From the NCBI GenBank assembly GCA_018894105.1, contig CM032125.1, positions 1,922,001-1,986,000 on the forward strand: a stretch of DNA of 64,000 nucleotides, read 5' to 3'. Positions 52,140 to 63,479 of this stretch are shown in pieces (position 1 is the first letter of the stretch; each line of letters begins with the position of its first letter). Source of the stretch: Jacaranda mimosifolia. Its lineage: Eukaryota; Streptophyta; Magnoliopsida; Lamiales; Bignoniaceae. A model generated the notes under the pieces. The model was not told the origin of the DNA and did no database searches. It worked only from the letters and a program-made list of their open reading frames with translations. The translations under genes and the position numbers were made by a program.

Positions 52140-52490
52140 AGATTTATTAAATTTGTGATGGACTTATGTTACAAATCCATTAGTATATGATTTGTCACTA
52201 TTAGTTTTGTGACAAAAATAAATTACATCACAAAACTAATTTTGTCATGGAAATTCCGTCACATATTGAAGAATCATATTTAGAGTTATAAAATTTGTGA
52301 CAAATTCTCCATACTAATATATGATCTTTATATTCTTTACAAGTATCATAACTAATATATATTTTTGCTTATTTTTTTTTAAATTCATTAGTAATCCATC
52401 AAAAATCCATACAATTGTCTTCGAACTGTGATGAAGCCCTCTTTGTCACAAACTTTCCATTAGCGAAGGGGTATTTTCTTGTAATATATG
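52140..52490. mobile_element. CACTA-like element fragment
   Basis: Several TTTGTGACRRA / TCCRTCACA subterminal motifs in both orientations cluster here, and the right side ends in TTTTCTTGTAATA, one base from the CACTA terminus (inverted CACTACAAGAAAA). The left terminus was not found, so this is a fragment or a diverged MITE. Confidence 0.35.
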
Positions 52491-53040
52491 CATAAATTTC
52501 ATTTAATAATCTAATATTAATTTACTTATAATTTATCATTAATTTATATATATATATATTAAATGTAATACTTTCATTAGATAAGGACATTTTTGTCTAT
52601 ACATAAAAAGAAGAAACAACTATACTCATTCATGCTTTTACAGGTAGTATAGAGTATATACATAAAACTCTAGTAGATGTGGAATTCTACAAAGTGTAGC
52701 ATTCAAATACAATTGGCATATATATAGCACATCAAAATAGGAGATGGAATACGAAATGGAATAGATAATCCTAGGTGTAGTCCCATAGTAATGGATTTGG
52801 AAAATTACCGAAATTTTCCTGAGATTTGGTTCCATCCAATACCTAACCATTTCTGCCACCAGAAACATCATTGTTGATATCAGCTAAAAATTATAGTAGG
52901 TTTATCTTTCTCAGAAAATTACATAGTGAAAAGATTCCTTATGGATATTAATGGGGTGGTACAGATTTCAGACAACTGTATTATCTGAAGCCAACTTGAC
53001 AATTATGAGCAAGAAAAAAATTATGTAAATGAGAGGACAC

Positions 53041-53400
53041 GCTATAACTTCATTATCAAGGCTTGCTCAAGCCACCGAAAAAAAGTCTCCATGGTTGGTT
53101 TTGATATGATGACTTGATGGCAATAAAATCTTAGCTTTGTGGAGACCCATCCAAACTCCAAGTCATCCAAATCTTAGCTATGGGAGATATTGGCAAGACT
53201 ACTTTTGCTAGAAATGCCTATAATGATCCACTAATTGTGGAACACCTTGATATTTGTGCTTGTGTCACAGTATTGCAAGGTTATAACCTAGAAAATTTTC
53301 ATGCTTCTTAGTTCTTACGAAAGCAGAAAGATCTAGAAAGAGCAATGAACCAAGAAATTGTGTACAAAAGCTTAATAGGTAGGAGGTATTTTATTGTAAT
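53041..53400 (+). pseudogene. NLR fragment around the P-loop
   Basis: DNA is clearly homologous to 28170-28545 of the NLR. TGGTTGGTTTTGA, ATTGGCAAGACTAC, GCTAGAAATGCCTATRATGATCCA and GGTAGGAGGTAT are preserved in order. Frameshifts and stops break the product, and the P-loop lysine region survives only at the DNA level. The coiled-coil and LRR parts are absent. Confidence 0.85.
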
Positions 53401-53546
53401 TGAGTCTAATGAATTTAAATTTGTACTGATAGATTTAAACACGACTTTTAGTGTTAAAGGGTTGTGACCGAAATAAATTAAGTTTGAATTCAGTAAGAAA
53501 ATTAAATTAAACTCGGTCCAAAATTTAATCAACACAACACTACACC

Positions 53547-54465
53547 CAGGGCTGTAAAAGGATATTCGAAAATCTACTTACCATTCGCATCCGAATTCAT
53601 TTATAGGGCATATATTATCCGTATCCATTTAAAACGAATATTATCCATATTCGATTAGTAGATATCCAACTATAAACGGATATGAAAATGATAATTGCCT
53701 ATCTGATTTGTTTAATATCCATTTCGAATATATATCCGTTGGATATATCCATTTGTATATTTGATTATCCATAATTTAATTAAATCTGTTATTCATATAT
53801 GATAAATAATATTTAAAAATTTATTATATATAATATATTATTATACATAATAAATTATTTTTATTTTTGCATTATGAAAACTCATAATCTCTATATAACT
53901 GAATATAAGTATGAATTAGTAATTAAAGAATTAATAAGAAAACACTAGTAGTTAAGTATTATGAAGAATCGATAGATGGTGGAAATGATAATTAAACACT
54001 ACTAAATCAAGAAAAAAAATTGAAAAATCAATATATGAATGATAAAATTGATCAATATAAAATTATTGTTGATTGAGTTTATAATTAATTTATATTAGTG
54101 TAATTTTGTTAATATTAATTAATCATAAAGTTAATCATTAATTTAAAAAAATTGACTAAATCAAGAATAATTAAATTTTCAATTCTAAGATAAAGTAAAC
54201 TTTTATTTTTAATGAAATTTACTAGAAAAAAATGCATTTTATTACAAGTTAATGGATTCAAATATTTGAATATTTATAAATGGATGTATCCTAATAATTA
54301 TAAATGGATACGGATATATCCGAATTCGGTTAATATCCATCGGATTTGAATTCAAATGTTATTATAAATTATCCATCGGATATGGATACGAATATTATAA
54401 AACTTAAATGGATAAAAATACAAACGCAGCATATTTATACCGTTTAGTATCCATTTACAACCCTA
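53547..54465. mobile_element. hAT-like non-autonomous element, perfect 8-bp TSD
   Basis: The left end CAGGGCTGTAAAAGGATA and inverted right end TAGGGTTGTAAATGGATA match at 15 of 18 positions. They are flanked by ACTACACC at 53539-53546 and 54466-54473. The subterminal regions are dense in GGATAT/ATATCC motifs in both orientations. The 919-bp body is AT-rich and has no transposase. Confidence 0.88.
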
Positions 54466-55599
54466 ACTACACCTACATCCACATTTACAGGGGTTTGATG
54501 CAAACAACCCTATTTTTGGTCTTATACTCACACATTTAAGAAAAATCCAAACCTACTTTTTTGTCTGAAATGTTGTCTATAAAAAGGGCATGTTGAAGAT
54601 ATTCACTTATTAAAATAAGGGGGAGAAGACTAAAAAAATAAGGGGGAGAAGACTATGTGTTGGGATTTGACTCGATTATTCAAAGACCATGTTTGACTAG
54701 AATTAGGACTTCTTCTTGTATTGAGTTTCCTAATTTGAGGTAAAATTAAGAGTTAAGTAATTTTCTATTATAAATAGAGGTGTTTATTTGATTACTTGAA
54801 AGAGAGACACTCGTGGAACTCATGATATGATACTCATGAGGTAGTTATTGTGAGTACAAGTAGGGAAATACAAAAAGATGGAGTGAGTATCTCGTTGGTA
54901 GTTATGATAGTGATTGTACAAGGGTTTTTTAGGCTTGAGTTTGGGCTTGCAAAATTCAAGAGTTGGCTTGCACTGGTAAAACTTTATCATAATTGAAGAA
55001 AGAAACTCCCGTTAAGGTAGGTGGAATTTGCCAAACGACATAAATCTGTATCTTTTTATTTTTCTATCTGTTGGGTATTATATTTGTCATCAACTTTATG
55101 AGTGTGATTTGTGGATTCTTGATAAATTAAATCTTTTGCCTAAATTGTTTCCACTATACTCCAACAAATTAGTATCAGAGCTTTTGGTTGGGGTTGCAAG
55201 TTGATATTTAATTTTTTGGGGATGGGCAATGTCATCGACAAATTAATTCACAGTAAATTTGATGGCAAATGAAATTTCACTCTTTGGCAAGGAAGCAATG
55301 GCATTGAAGAGAAGGTAGAAGGGAACATAGGAGAAGCTGACAAATATGAATGATTTGTAGTGAGGAGATTAACTTTGTATTGCAGGCAACATTATCATTA
55401 ATGTTGTGGAGATGATTGGATTTTGGATTCCGAATGCATAATGCATTTTGCTCCATGGATGATTATTTTTGATTTAGTTCAATCATGGCAAGCTAATTTG
55501 TCTTTGTGCAATTGCAGTAGTGAAAATCAAAATATTTGTAGAACTGGTTCGTACTTTAGGTGGTGTGACCTATGTCCTAAAGACATGAAAGAATCTAAT

Positions 55600-55710
55600 T
55601 TCCTTGAATCTATTGGATACCAAAGGATGTGGATATTCACTGAAGGTGGAGTTCTGAGCCAGTTGGATTCCAAAGGTTGTGAATATTCATTGAAGATGGA
55701 ATCCTGAAAG
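55600..55710 (+). repeat. ~60-bp direct duplication inside the copia remnant
   Basis: TTGGATACCAAAGGATGTGG and TTGGATTCCAAAGGTTGTGA each lead into a GATATTCACTGAAGGTGGA-like stretch. The repeat is limited to two diverged copies, and the open frame across it is a remnant without known function. Confidence 0.6.
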
Positions 55711-56331
55711 TTACACATTAGGTTGTACATGTGCACTGGCCGGGATGAGTTAGTTGGTGCCAGGACCTTACTAATTCGGCATGTGCAGTGGCACTATTGA
55801 AGGTCAATAGTATTTGGTTTGCGATAGAGTCATGAATAATTGTTGAGATGAGAAATCTCGTCAAGGTGGAGATTATTGGTATTCGACTCGGTTATCGAGA
55901 GACCATATTTGACTAGAATCAAGATTACTTCTTGTATTGAGTTTCCTAGTTTTAGGTAAAATAGTCAAGTAATTTTCTATTATAAATAAAGGTGTTTATT
56001 TGAATGCTTTAGAGAGAGACGCTCGTTGAACTCATTATATAATACTCATGGGGTAGTTATTGTGAGTATGAGTAGGGCAATACAAAGGGGTGGAGTGAGT
56101 ATCTCTTTGGTAGTTATGATAGTGGTTGTACAAGGTTTTTTTAAACTTGAGTTTGGGTCTGTCAAATTCAAGGGTTGGCTTGTACTGGTATAATTCTATC
56201 ATAATTGAAGAAAGAAAACTTCCATGGAGGTAAGTGGAATTTGCCAAACCACGTTGATAGCAAAAAGGGATCAAGAGGGGGGTGAATTGAACTTTTTCCC
56301 AATAAATAAAACACTTTTATCCTTTTAAAAA

Positions 56332-58533
56332 GGGGAAAATGTATTTTTACCCCCGTTGGAAAAAATCATTTTGGTGGTTTGCCCCCTATGAAAAAAAAAA
56401 AAGATTAAAATACCATCTTGTGTTTTTTAAAATAGGTGAAAAACATCCCTGAGACCATAAGTGGAGTGTATGCATCCAAAAATACGAGTGGTTGTGATTT
56501 TTATATATAAAATGACTATTATGCCCTTAGTATATCAACCATTGGATCTTTTTGTTTAAATGAACAACCCTAATTGAATAGTACTTAATATTTATAAAAA
56601 AATATATAAAAAATTATTTATACATTCATATACATATATATGCAACATATTATATATATTATAATATATTTATCAATAATATATGTATATTATATACATT
56701 ATAAATATAATATAGTAATATATCTATATATATATGTATAGGAGGCTACCATGGCAACCTTGGCAACTAAATCTAGCCAGATCCGGTCGATGGCCTTCGT
56801 GTATTAGAAAAAAGAAACAATAAAAAAAAAAGGCTTGGCCATGGCAGCCGATTGCATGGGGGAGGGCTGGGGGAATGAGGGTCAAGGCTGCCATAGCACT
56901 ACATCAGGCCAGTGGTCGCCGTCGGCCATCATGTATACATAGAAAAAAAAAGGAGGGAAAAAAAAAGAAGAAAACTTGGCTGCCATGGTAGTTGGTTTAG
57001 TGGGGTGGATGGGAAGAGGGTGGAAGTTAAATAAATTATATATATGTATGAATATAAATATGTTATAAATATAAATAATTATATATAATTTTGTATATGT
57101 ATATATAATTATATATATACATGTATATAATTTTTTATAAATATTATATAGTATTTGATTTATATAAATATGTTATACATTTTATAAATATGAAATTATT
57201 TAGTTTTGATATTATATATATATGTATGTATATATAATTTTACAAATGTTAGATAGTGTTTAATTTATATAAGTATGTTATATATTTAATAAATATAAAA
57301 TTATTTAATTTTAGATTGAATAAAAGAAAAAATATATTTTATATATATGTATATAGATATGTTATAAATAATTTTATATACATATATGTATTTATATAAT
57401 TTTTCTATGTCTATAATTTTATATATATGTATGTATATATAATTTTATAAACAATAATTAGTATTTAATATATATATGTTATGAATAATTTTATATGCAT
57501 ATATGTATACATATAATTTCATACATATGTGATTATATATATTCATGCACATAATTTTTTATATAATATATTGTATTTGATTTATATAAATATGTTATTT
57601 ATTTTATAAATACAAAATTATTTAATTTTGATAATTTTATATATATGTAAGCATGTATAATTTTATAAATATTGAATAATATTCAATTTATAAAAATATG
57701 TTATATGTTCCATAAATATAAAATTATTTAATTTTAGATTAAACAAAAGGAAAAATATATATATTTTACATATGTGTATATAGATATGTCATAAATAATT
57801 ATATATATATACGTATGTATATATCAATTTTAAATAATAAATAAAATTTAATGTATATAAATATGTTACGAATAATTTTATATGCATATATGTATATATA
57901 TAATTTTATATACATGCATGTATATAATTTTTTATAAATATTATATATTATTTGATTTATATAAATATGTTATATATTTTATAAATATGAAATTATTTAG
58001 TTTTTATAATTATATATATATGTATGTATATATAATTTTATAAATATTAAACAGTATTTAATTTTTATAAATATGTAATTTTTATAAATATAAAGTTACT
58101 TAATTTTAGATTAAACAAAAGAAAAGGAAATATAAATATATTATGTATATAGATATGTTATAAATAATTTTATATACATATATTATGCATGTACATATTT
58201 ATATAATTTTTTATATGTATATAATTATATATATGTATGTGTATATAATTTTATAAATATTAGATAGTATTTAATTTATATCAATATCTTATGTGTTTTA
58301 TAAATACATAAGATGTTTAATTTAGATTAAATAAAAGAAAAAGTAAAACATAAGGATATAAAGTAATTACATATATGAGGGTATTCTCGTCATTTCAATA
58401 AAAAATTCAACTCAAATAGACGGAAGGGGCCACTGATCCAAATTTTATAAACATAAGGGTTCACCCCTTTTTTTGTCACAAGGGGTAAACCTCTTATTTC
58501 ATATAGCACAAGGGGGTACAAATATTTTAGCCC
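56332..58533. mobile_element. Mutator-like element inside the nested copia LTR
   Basis: The left terminus GGGGAAAATGTATTTTTACC and inverted right terminus GGGCTAAAATATTTGTACCC are similar. Further matches include GGTTTRCCCC. The flanks TTTTAAAAA and TTTTAGGAA agree at 7 of 9 bases. The centre is a 1.3-kb AT-rich array with a C/G-richer island at 56740-57020. No transposase was seen. Confidence 0.6.
57020..58345. repeat. AT-rich tandem array, ~370-420-bp unit
   Basis: The anchor AGATTAAACAAAAG recurs at about 57314, 57736, 58108 and 58325. Blocks such as ATATGTTATAAATAATTTTATATACATATATG and TTTAATTTATATAAATATGTTATATATTTTATAAATATAAAATTATTTAATTTTAG occur in a fixed order between anchors. About three and a half units are present, the last one shortened. 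Confidence 0.65.
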
Positions 58534-59779
58534 TTTTAGGAAGGTTTGTAAAAAGTTTGATAAAATAGTTTTATAAAGATCCTGACGAATAAAGTAAATG
58601 AAAGCAGCAAATAAGATAAACACAATGATTTATGGTGGTTTGGCAAGTTTACTCCACTACTTAAGCTGTATCTTAGGATTTTTAACCTGCACTTATATTA
58701 AACAAGAATAAAGTTACAGTGAAGACAAAATATAAGAAAGTTTTGACAAAAAGCAACTTCCTCTCTTGCAGAAATACCTAATAGACTGGATGTTGGAAGG
58801 CAAAGGCAAACTTCCAGAGAAATATTCTGTGGAACTCTAAACTTTGAGAAAGGCTTAATCATTTTGTCTTTGGTCGTCATCTATTAAATTGACGAGTCTT
58901 GAATCTAATATAATGAAATTTTTCCTTCTACAATATACAGATTCCATATGAAAGTTCCAATAGTGGTATTGAGTCCTTTGAGCATTTTCCTTATTTACAG
59001 CAAACGCAATATGGAATAAGATTTATTATTAAAAATTTCTCTGCAAATGATCATAATCAAAACTTATCTTCAAGAGATCCCAACAATCTCCCTATTTTTG
59101 ATGATGATCCATTTGCACACATGAGGTGCTCCCTCTGAGTTCAAGCTCTCCTTAACTAAAAGCTGTGATGAGGAAAAGTGCCTTTCACTGAAAGATTAGT
59201 TTCAAACTTTCAAAGCAGATTGTCCTCAGATGAGCAAAAATAATGTTTTTAAGCAACATCATCATCATGCACAATATGAGACGTTAAACTTCAAATAGCA
59301 AAATAGTTCAACATAAAATAGTTCAAATACCCGTCTCCCCTAAATAAAGGTTTCAACATCAGCAAGATCAATCCCATAAAACATACAATTAGCATTAAGA
59401 TAGGAAACATTAGCAAACCAGTTTCACAAATCAATTTTAGCAAAGACATCCAGTGCCATAAAAAATAGACTAAATCTTAAAACAGAAATAGAGAGTTCCA
59501 AAACATATACTAAGTCTTTAAGACATAAATAGAAAATTCTAGTTCCAGAGAGTTATAGCCATCTCCCCCATCAGCATCAAAAAGGGATTAATTATCATCA
59601 TGGGCATGCTTGTGGTAGTTAGAAGAAGGAGAAGGAGAAGAGTTTTTTAGGCATGTTTTCCTTTTGATTTATGGGAGAATTAAAACAAACACTTTTCTAA
59701 GAATTTAATGATGATTTTTTTGGAAGGAATAGATTTTTGCATTTATTTTCATATTTAACCAAAGTATTCCTTAGTTTTA

Positions 59780-60270
59780 AATTTCCTTGGGAGAAGAGAC
59801 TATGCCAATCTCATTCTTAAGAAAATTAAAACACTTTTCAAAAAGGTTCTTAGTGAAAATATATGCTAACTAGAACTTAGTTTTCACATAATTTATGCAA
59901 ATAAAACCACTAGATACATGATCTTTTATGATATGATGCCTAATTTCTATATGTTTGGCTCTGGAATGATGAACAAGATTTTTTGTAATAATAATTGCAT
60001 TGATATTATCACATTTAATAGGTATATTAAATAAATTCATACCGTAATCCTGGAAAATTTACTTCATCCAGAAAATTTGGGTGCGGCTGTTTCCAAGCGC
60101 CTTATATTCTGCTTAGGTTGTTGATAGTGCAACAAGGCTTTGTTTTTTGCTACACAAACTCATCAATCTTTCTCCAAGAAATTGATAGGTTCATGTGGTA
60201 CTTTGACGGTCGATCTTGCAACCTGCACAGTCAACATTAGAATATCCAACAAGAGAGAAATATTTTGAGT
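59780..60270 (-). pseudogene. Copia RNase H / pol C-terminal remnant
   Basis: Minus-strand frames give LVGYSNVDCAGCKIDRQST, TYQFLGERLMSLCSKKQSL, VALSTT (followed by a stop and AEYKALG), IKCDNINAI, HSRAKHIEIRHHIIKDHVSS and IFTKNLFEKCFNFLKNEIG, in that order. This is the classical Ty1/copia RNase H: the D.AG, E and D.. positions of the active site are recognisable, but stops interrupt the frame. Upstream RT and integrase are missing. Confidence 0.9.
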
Positions 60271-60315
60271 GAGGATATTAGATACCAAGGTGAGGAGATC
60301 CTTTTAAGCTCCTAT

Positions 60316-60764
60316 TGTTGGATTTATTATCTACATCATCCTTTGACTCGAGGACTAACAATCCAACCCATGGCACTTATAGGGTGAAACCACCTCAATC
60401 CGATAGTAGCCTTATACAGTTTTTTGTGCTGCCAAAAATATAAGAAAATAAAGTTGGACCTCTACTAATAGCTAGAGCTTTTACCCTAATGGTAAGCGCT
60501 TGATTCTAGCAATTGGTATCAGAGTGAGGTCATGGGTTTGAGTCCCAAGGCTATTGATGGGTGTAGATTGTTGGATTTATTATCCATGTCATCCTTTGAG
60601 TTGGGAACTAATAGCCCAACTCATGGCGCTTATAGGGCGCAGCCACCTCAAGCCGACCGTAGTCTTATATGGTGCTTTACTTTACTAAATATATAAGGAA
60701 ACAAAATTGCTCATCTACTAATAGCTATAACTTTTAGCCTAGTGGTAAGTGTTTGTATCTAACA
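60316..60764 (+). mobile_element. TRIM (terminal-repeat retrotransposon in miniature)
   Basis: There are two direct repeats of exactly 196 bp, 60316-60511 and 60569-60764. Both begin TGTTGGATTTATTATC and end CTAGCA / CTAACA, and they are roughly 80% identical. Directly after the first lies TGGTATCAGAGT (60514-60525), a Met-tRNA primer-binding site. A short internal stretch with GGCTATTGATGGGTGTAGAT precedes the second. LTR-PBS-PPT-LTR in 449 bp without coding sequence is the definition of a TRIM. The left flank CCTAT matches the right flank CATGT poorly, so its own insertion history is unclear. Confidence 0.75.
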
Positions 60765-60939
60765 CATGTAAATCTACGTCTGTTTTATTTTCTATCTTTT
60801 GGGTATTATATTTGTCTTCAACTTTGTGATTGTGATTTGTAGATTCTTGATAAATTAAATCTCGTGCCTAAATTGCTTCCATTGTGCTCCAACACTATGT
60901 TTACACTACTCTTCTTAACTTGTCATCTTTGCACTCTAT

Positions 60940-61010
60940 CTGAATTTCTCTCTATTACTATTCTTCCTTCATTTTGATTTGAGATGGCTTATGCTGCTCA
61001 TTTAAAAGGA
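60940..61010 (+). pseudogene. 5' end remnant of a third NLR copy
   Basis: ATGGCTTATGCTGCTC at 60984 and about 60 bp before it (ATTTCTCTCTATTACTATTCTTCC..CATTTTGATTTG) match the leader and first codons (MAYAA) of the NLR at 27738. Homology is lost about 16 bp into the coding sequence. The copia insertion at 54658 landed about 90 bp upstream of this start. Confidence 0.7.
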
Positions 61011-63479
61011 TGACCAACTCCAGATATCGGTAGAGCAATTTCAGACAACTTTATCAGACTAGCTATGATACTAGGTCACAATGATTCTCTTAATTGAGAA
61101 TATGCCTACATAAAAGAGAAGCACAAGGTAATAAGTGGGGTTGATGAAGAGATTAGGAGGTTCTATTTATACATGTGTGTACTGATGAAGAGATTTGTGA
61201 GTTAATAAATGGGGTCGAATTGAGCTCCAAGATCCAGGTTTGGACGATAGGAGCAATATGGATCCTAAAATCAGACAAAGGTTTAGCTCGCCAAGGGGTT
61301 TTGCTCAATGAAAATCCCCCAATGCTCACATTAGTGTATGGGGAAAGAAGGTGAAAAAGCTGGACAACAATAACGTGGTAAAATAATTGCAGACCTTGAA
61401 ACCACCAATAACACAAATATTCATAAACAGCCGCCAAATTGGCGGGTAGATTATACTTAATTAATCAGGACCATCCAAGTTTCTTTAATCCGATACATGG
61501 AACAATTTGGGTTATGAGTTGATTTGGCCCAAACTTGACTTGAAAATGCCCATCCTGAGTGTTGTAAAAATATATATTACATTTTTAAGGCATGCCTTAT
61601 ATTCCACATTAAGTGGAACTGCTTTAAATGCATATAAAAGGGGGCAAGCTAAAGTACACAAGGAGTGGATGAATTATTGCAGTACAGACAATGACAGATG
61701 GGCAATTCAACCACACAAAAGACGAAATGCAGAAAACATATTAATTCAACACAAGTTCAGAAATTTGAATTCAGATGTAGACATCTTTGCCACAGAAATC
61801 CTGCCACAGACATATATAACTGGAGCAATTTCACATTAATTTATTGAACTCTCATACTTGACTTTTCTTGGTAGTCACAGTGACTTTATAATTAAGAATG
61901 AGTAAATTTGTATCAAGTCTCATATTTCAGTATAATTAAGGCTGCCACTAAATGGAGAACTTAATAATTAAGCCATCCGTTTTTTTGTTAATATTGCTAC
62001 TCTTTAAATGTTATAAATCTTTATAAATATGAAAGATTCCTTCATTGTAGGACCAATTTCAAATTGATCAGTTCAGCTAACAATGTGGCTAAAAGATAAT
62101 GTTTACTTAGTATAATAATCTTTGTGCAAGAAGATGTTCATCGTTACAGCCTGTTGTAACTATTCAACTAATAGTTAGATTTGAAAGTTATGTATAATAG
62201 CATTAAAAAACCGGTGTCTGGTAGTATATGACAATTTGTTTGTTCAGATGTCACAATGGTTCGGTGGCCAACTTCTATTTTAAAACAATACCTCTCATTT
62301 TCCTAAGTGTATTTAATGATGCCTTATAATTAAGAATGAATTAACTTTGTATTAAGTCTTTTTCTTTCGTATTTGAGTTAAATGATAATTTGGTTGTTCA
62401 GATGTCACAATATTAATTAATGTTTGTCCTATATGCCGGCTCACAACTTATTAGATTTTTCAAATTTTTAGTTTATTTTAGTATGTTAGGAAATTTATCA
62501 ATAATGGGGGTTTGAAATTAACCGTGTAAGTCGTGTAACATTTTTAATAAGCTAAAATAATGATAAAAAACTTTCAAGTGATTTGTGATTACAATAGTTT
62601 TCTATCTTAACGTTTAACAAAAGTAATAGTATTTTCACTGTAACTAAACTCACTATTTCATATGAAATTTTATGAAATTTTCTGGTGGACTGTTCAAAAA
62701 TTTCTGATGGATTTTCATCAAAAGAAGTTCCGACAAAATTTTTTCCAACGGATTCAGTTAAAATTGCCTTGTTTAATGTGCACACTTATTTCCAATGTTC
62801 CTCTTTCGTAGTACGCACCATTGATTCAAACTCCCAACAACTTACCACTTGGAAGTTCCACCATAGAGAATGTTCCCTTCACCATTCCGTTGGTTTTCAA
62901 CAGCTTGTCCTCAAAACTTGTTTGTTAAAGAGGCAGACAACCCTGGAATTGGTAGATCATAATGGGGTGGAAGGAATATCTCAAGTTTGCATCTTAATTT
63001 TGTTTGTATGCAAAATCAAAACTTCCTTTTACTCTTCGAAAATAGAAATGTACTAATTAATATGACTACTAATTTCATGAACAATTGGACTTTTATTTTT
63101 TCCTTGTCAGTTCATTGATGAATTTTGCCATCACATGATTGCCCTTTATTCTCCTCCCCTTGCTCCTACGTGCACTCCTATTTGGATCAAATTCTCTATT
63201 TCAATAAGTGCTTGATTTCCTATTTCACATGATAAATAAATATCAAATGTACAAAAAATTTTTTATAAAATTATTTGGTCGTGAATCAGATACACTATAT
63301 GTATTCATAAAATGAAATAGGAGATGAAAGCCAATTGAAATTGATGATCCGAAATGTGATTCTTCATCACCCACCACCAATTTATTTGCTTCACCACCAG
63401 CACCTCCACCACCACAGTCACATTTTGAAAATTTTTGATACAATTTTACATCTTCCAAAGAAGAAACTTCTCATGGCCC
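61011..63479. other. Unassigned region
   Basis: I could not recognise a gene. A TTCTTGGTAGTCACAGTGAC..TAATTAAGAATGA block at 61866-61905 and its variant at 62320 recur elsewhere in the window (18250, 36550), and CAGATGTCACAAT occurs twice (62247, 62400). This suggests old duplications. Open frames at 61507-61839 (+) and 62685-63056 (+) lack recognisable motifs. Confidence 0.4.

Larger units (their letters stand above)
56255..60764 (-). mobile_element. Second copia element (plus TRIM) nested in the first one's 3' LTR
   Basis: The left end TGATAGCAA and right end CTAACA sit between CACGT (56250-56254) and CATGT (60765-60769), a 5-bp duplication with one mismatch. Alignment with the intact 5' LTR shows that this is exactly where the 3' LTR is interrupted. 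On the minus strand a polypurine tract (59086-59100) precedes an LTR that runs from 59085 (TGTTGGGATC) to 56255 (GCTATCA). Pol remnants lie to the right. The 5' part of the element is missing and a TRIM occupies the right edge. Confidence 0.7.
54658..60894 (+). mobile_element. Ty1/copia element, deleted and with nested insertions
   Basis: The 5' LTR is 54658-55166 (TGTTGGGA...CCAACA), followed by a primer-binding-site-like TAGTATCAGAGC. A short gag start (GNVIDKLIHSKFDGK, then a stop, NFTLW) and a protease-like WILDSECIMHF are followed by the 3' LTR. The 3' LTR is split: 55874-56254 and 60765-60894. The perfect flanking duplication CTATG (54653-54657 and 60895-60899) shows that everything in between is one insertion with later insertions inside it. 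Most of gag-pol is deleted, so it is non-autonomous. Confidence 0.88.

Noticed and set aside
54625..54657. Polypurine tract of an additional element before the copia LTR
   Set aside because: AATAAGGGGGAGAAGACTA occurs twice here and looks like a PPT, but the perfect CTATG duplication shows this is the target DNA of a single insertion.
60480..60560. tRNA gene or SINE
   Set aside because: GGTATCAGAG and the following TTTGAGTCCC resemble tRNA parts, but they sit between two identical-length direct repeats and are better explained as a TRIM primer-binding site with internal sequence.
61507..61839. 110-residue plus-strand frame
   Set aside because: No homologous motif, no supporting codon or splice evidence; lies in repeat-rich sequence.
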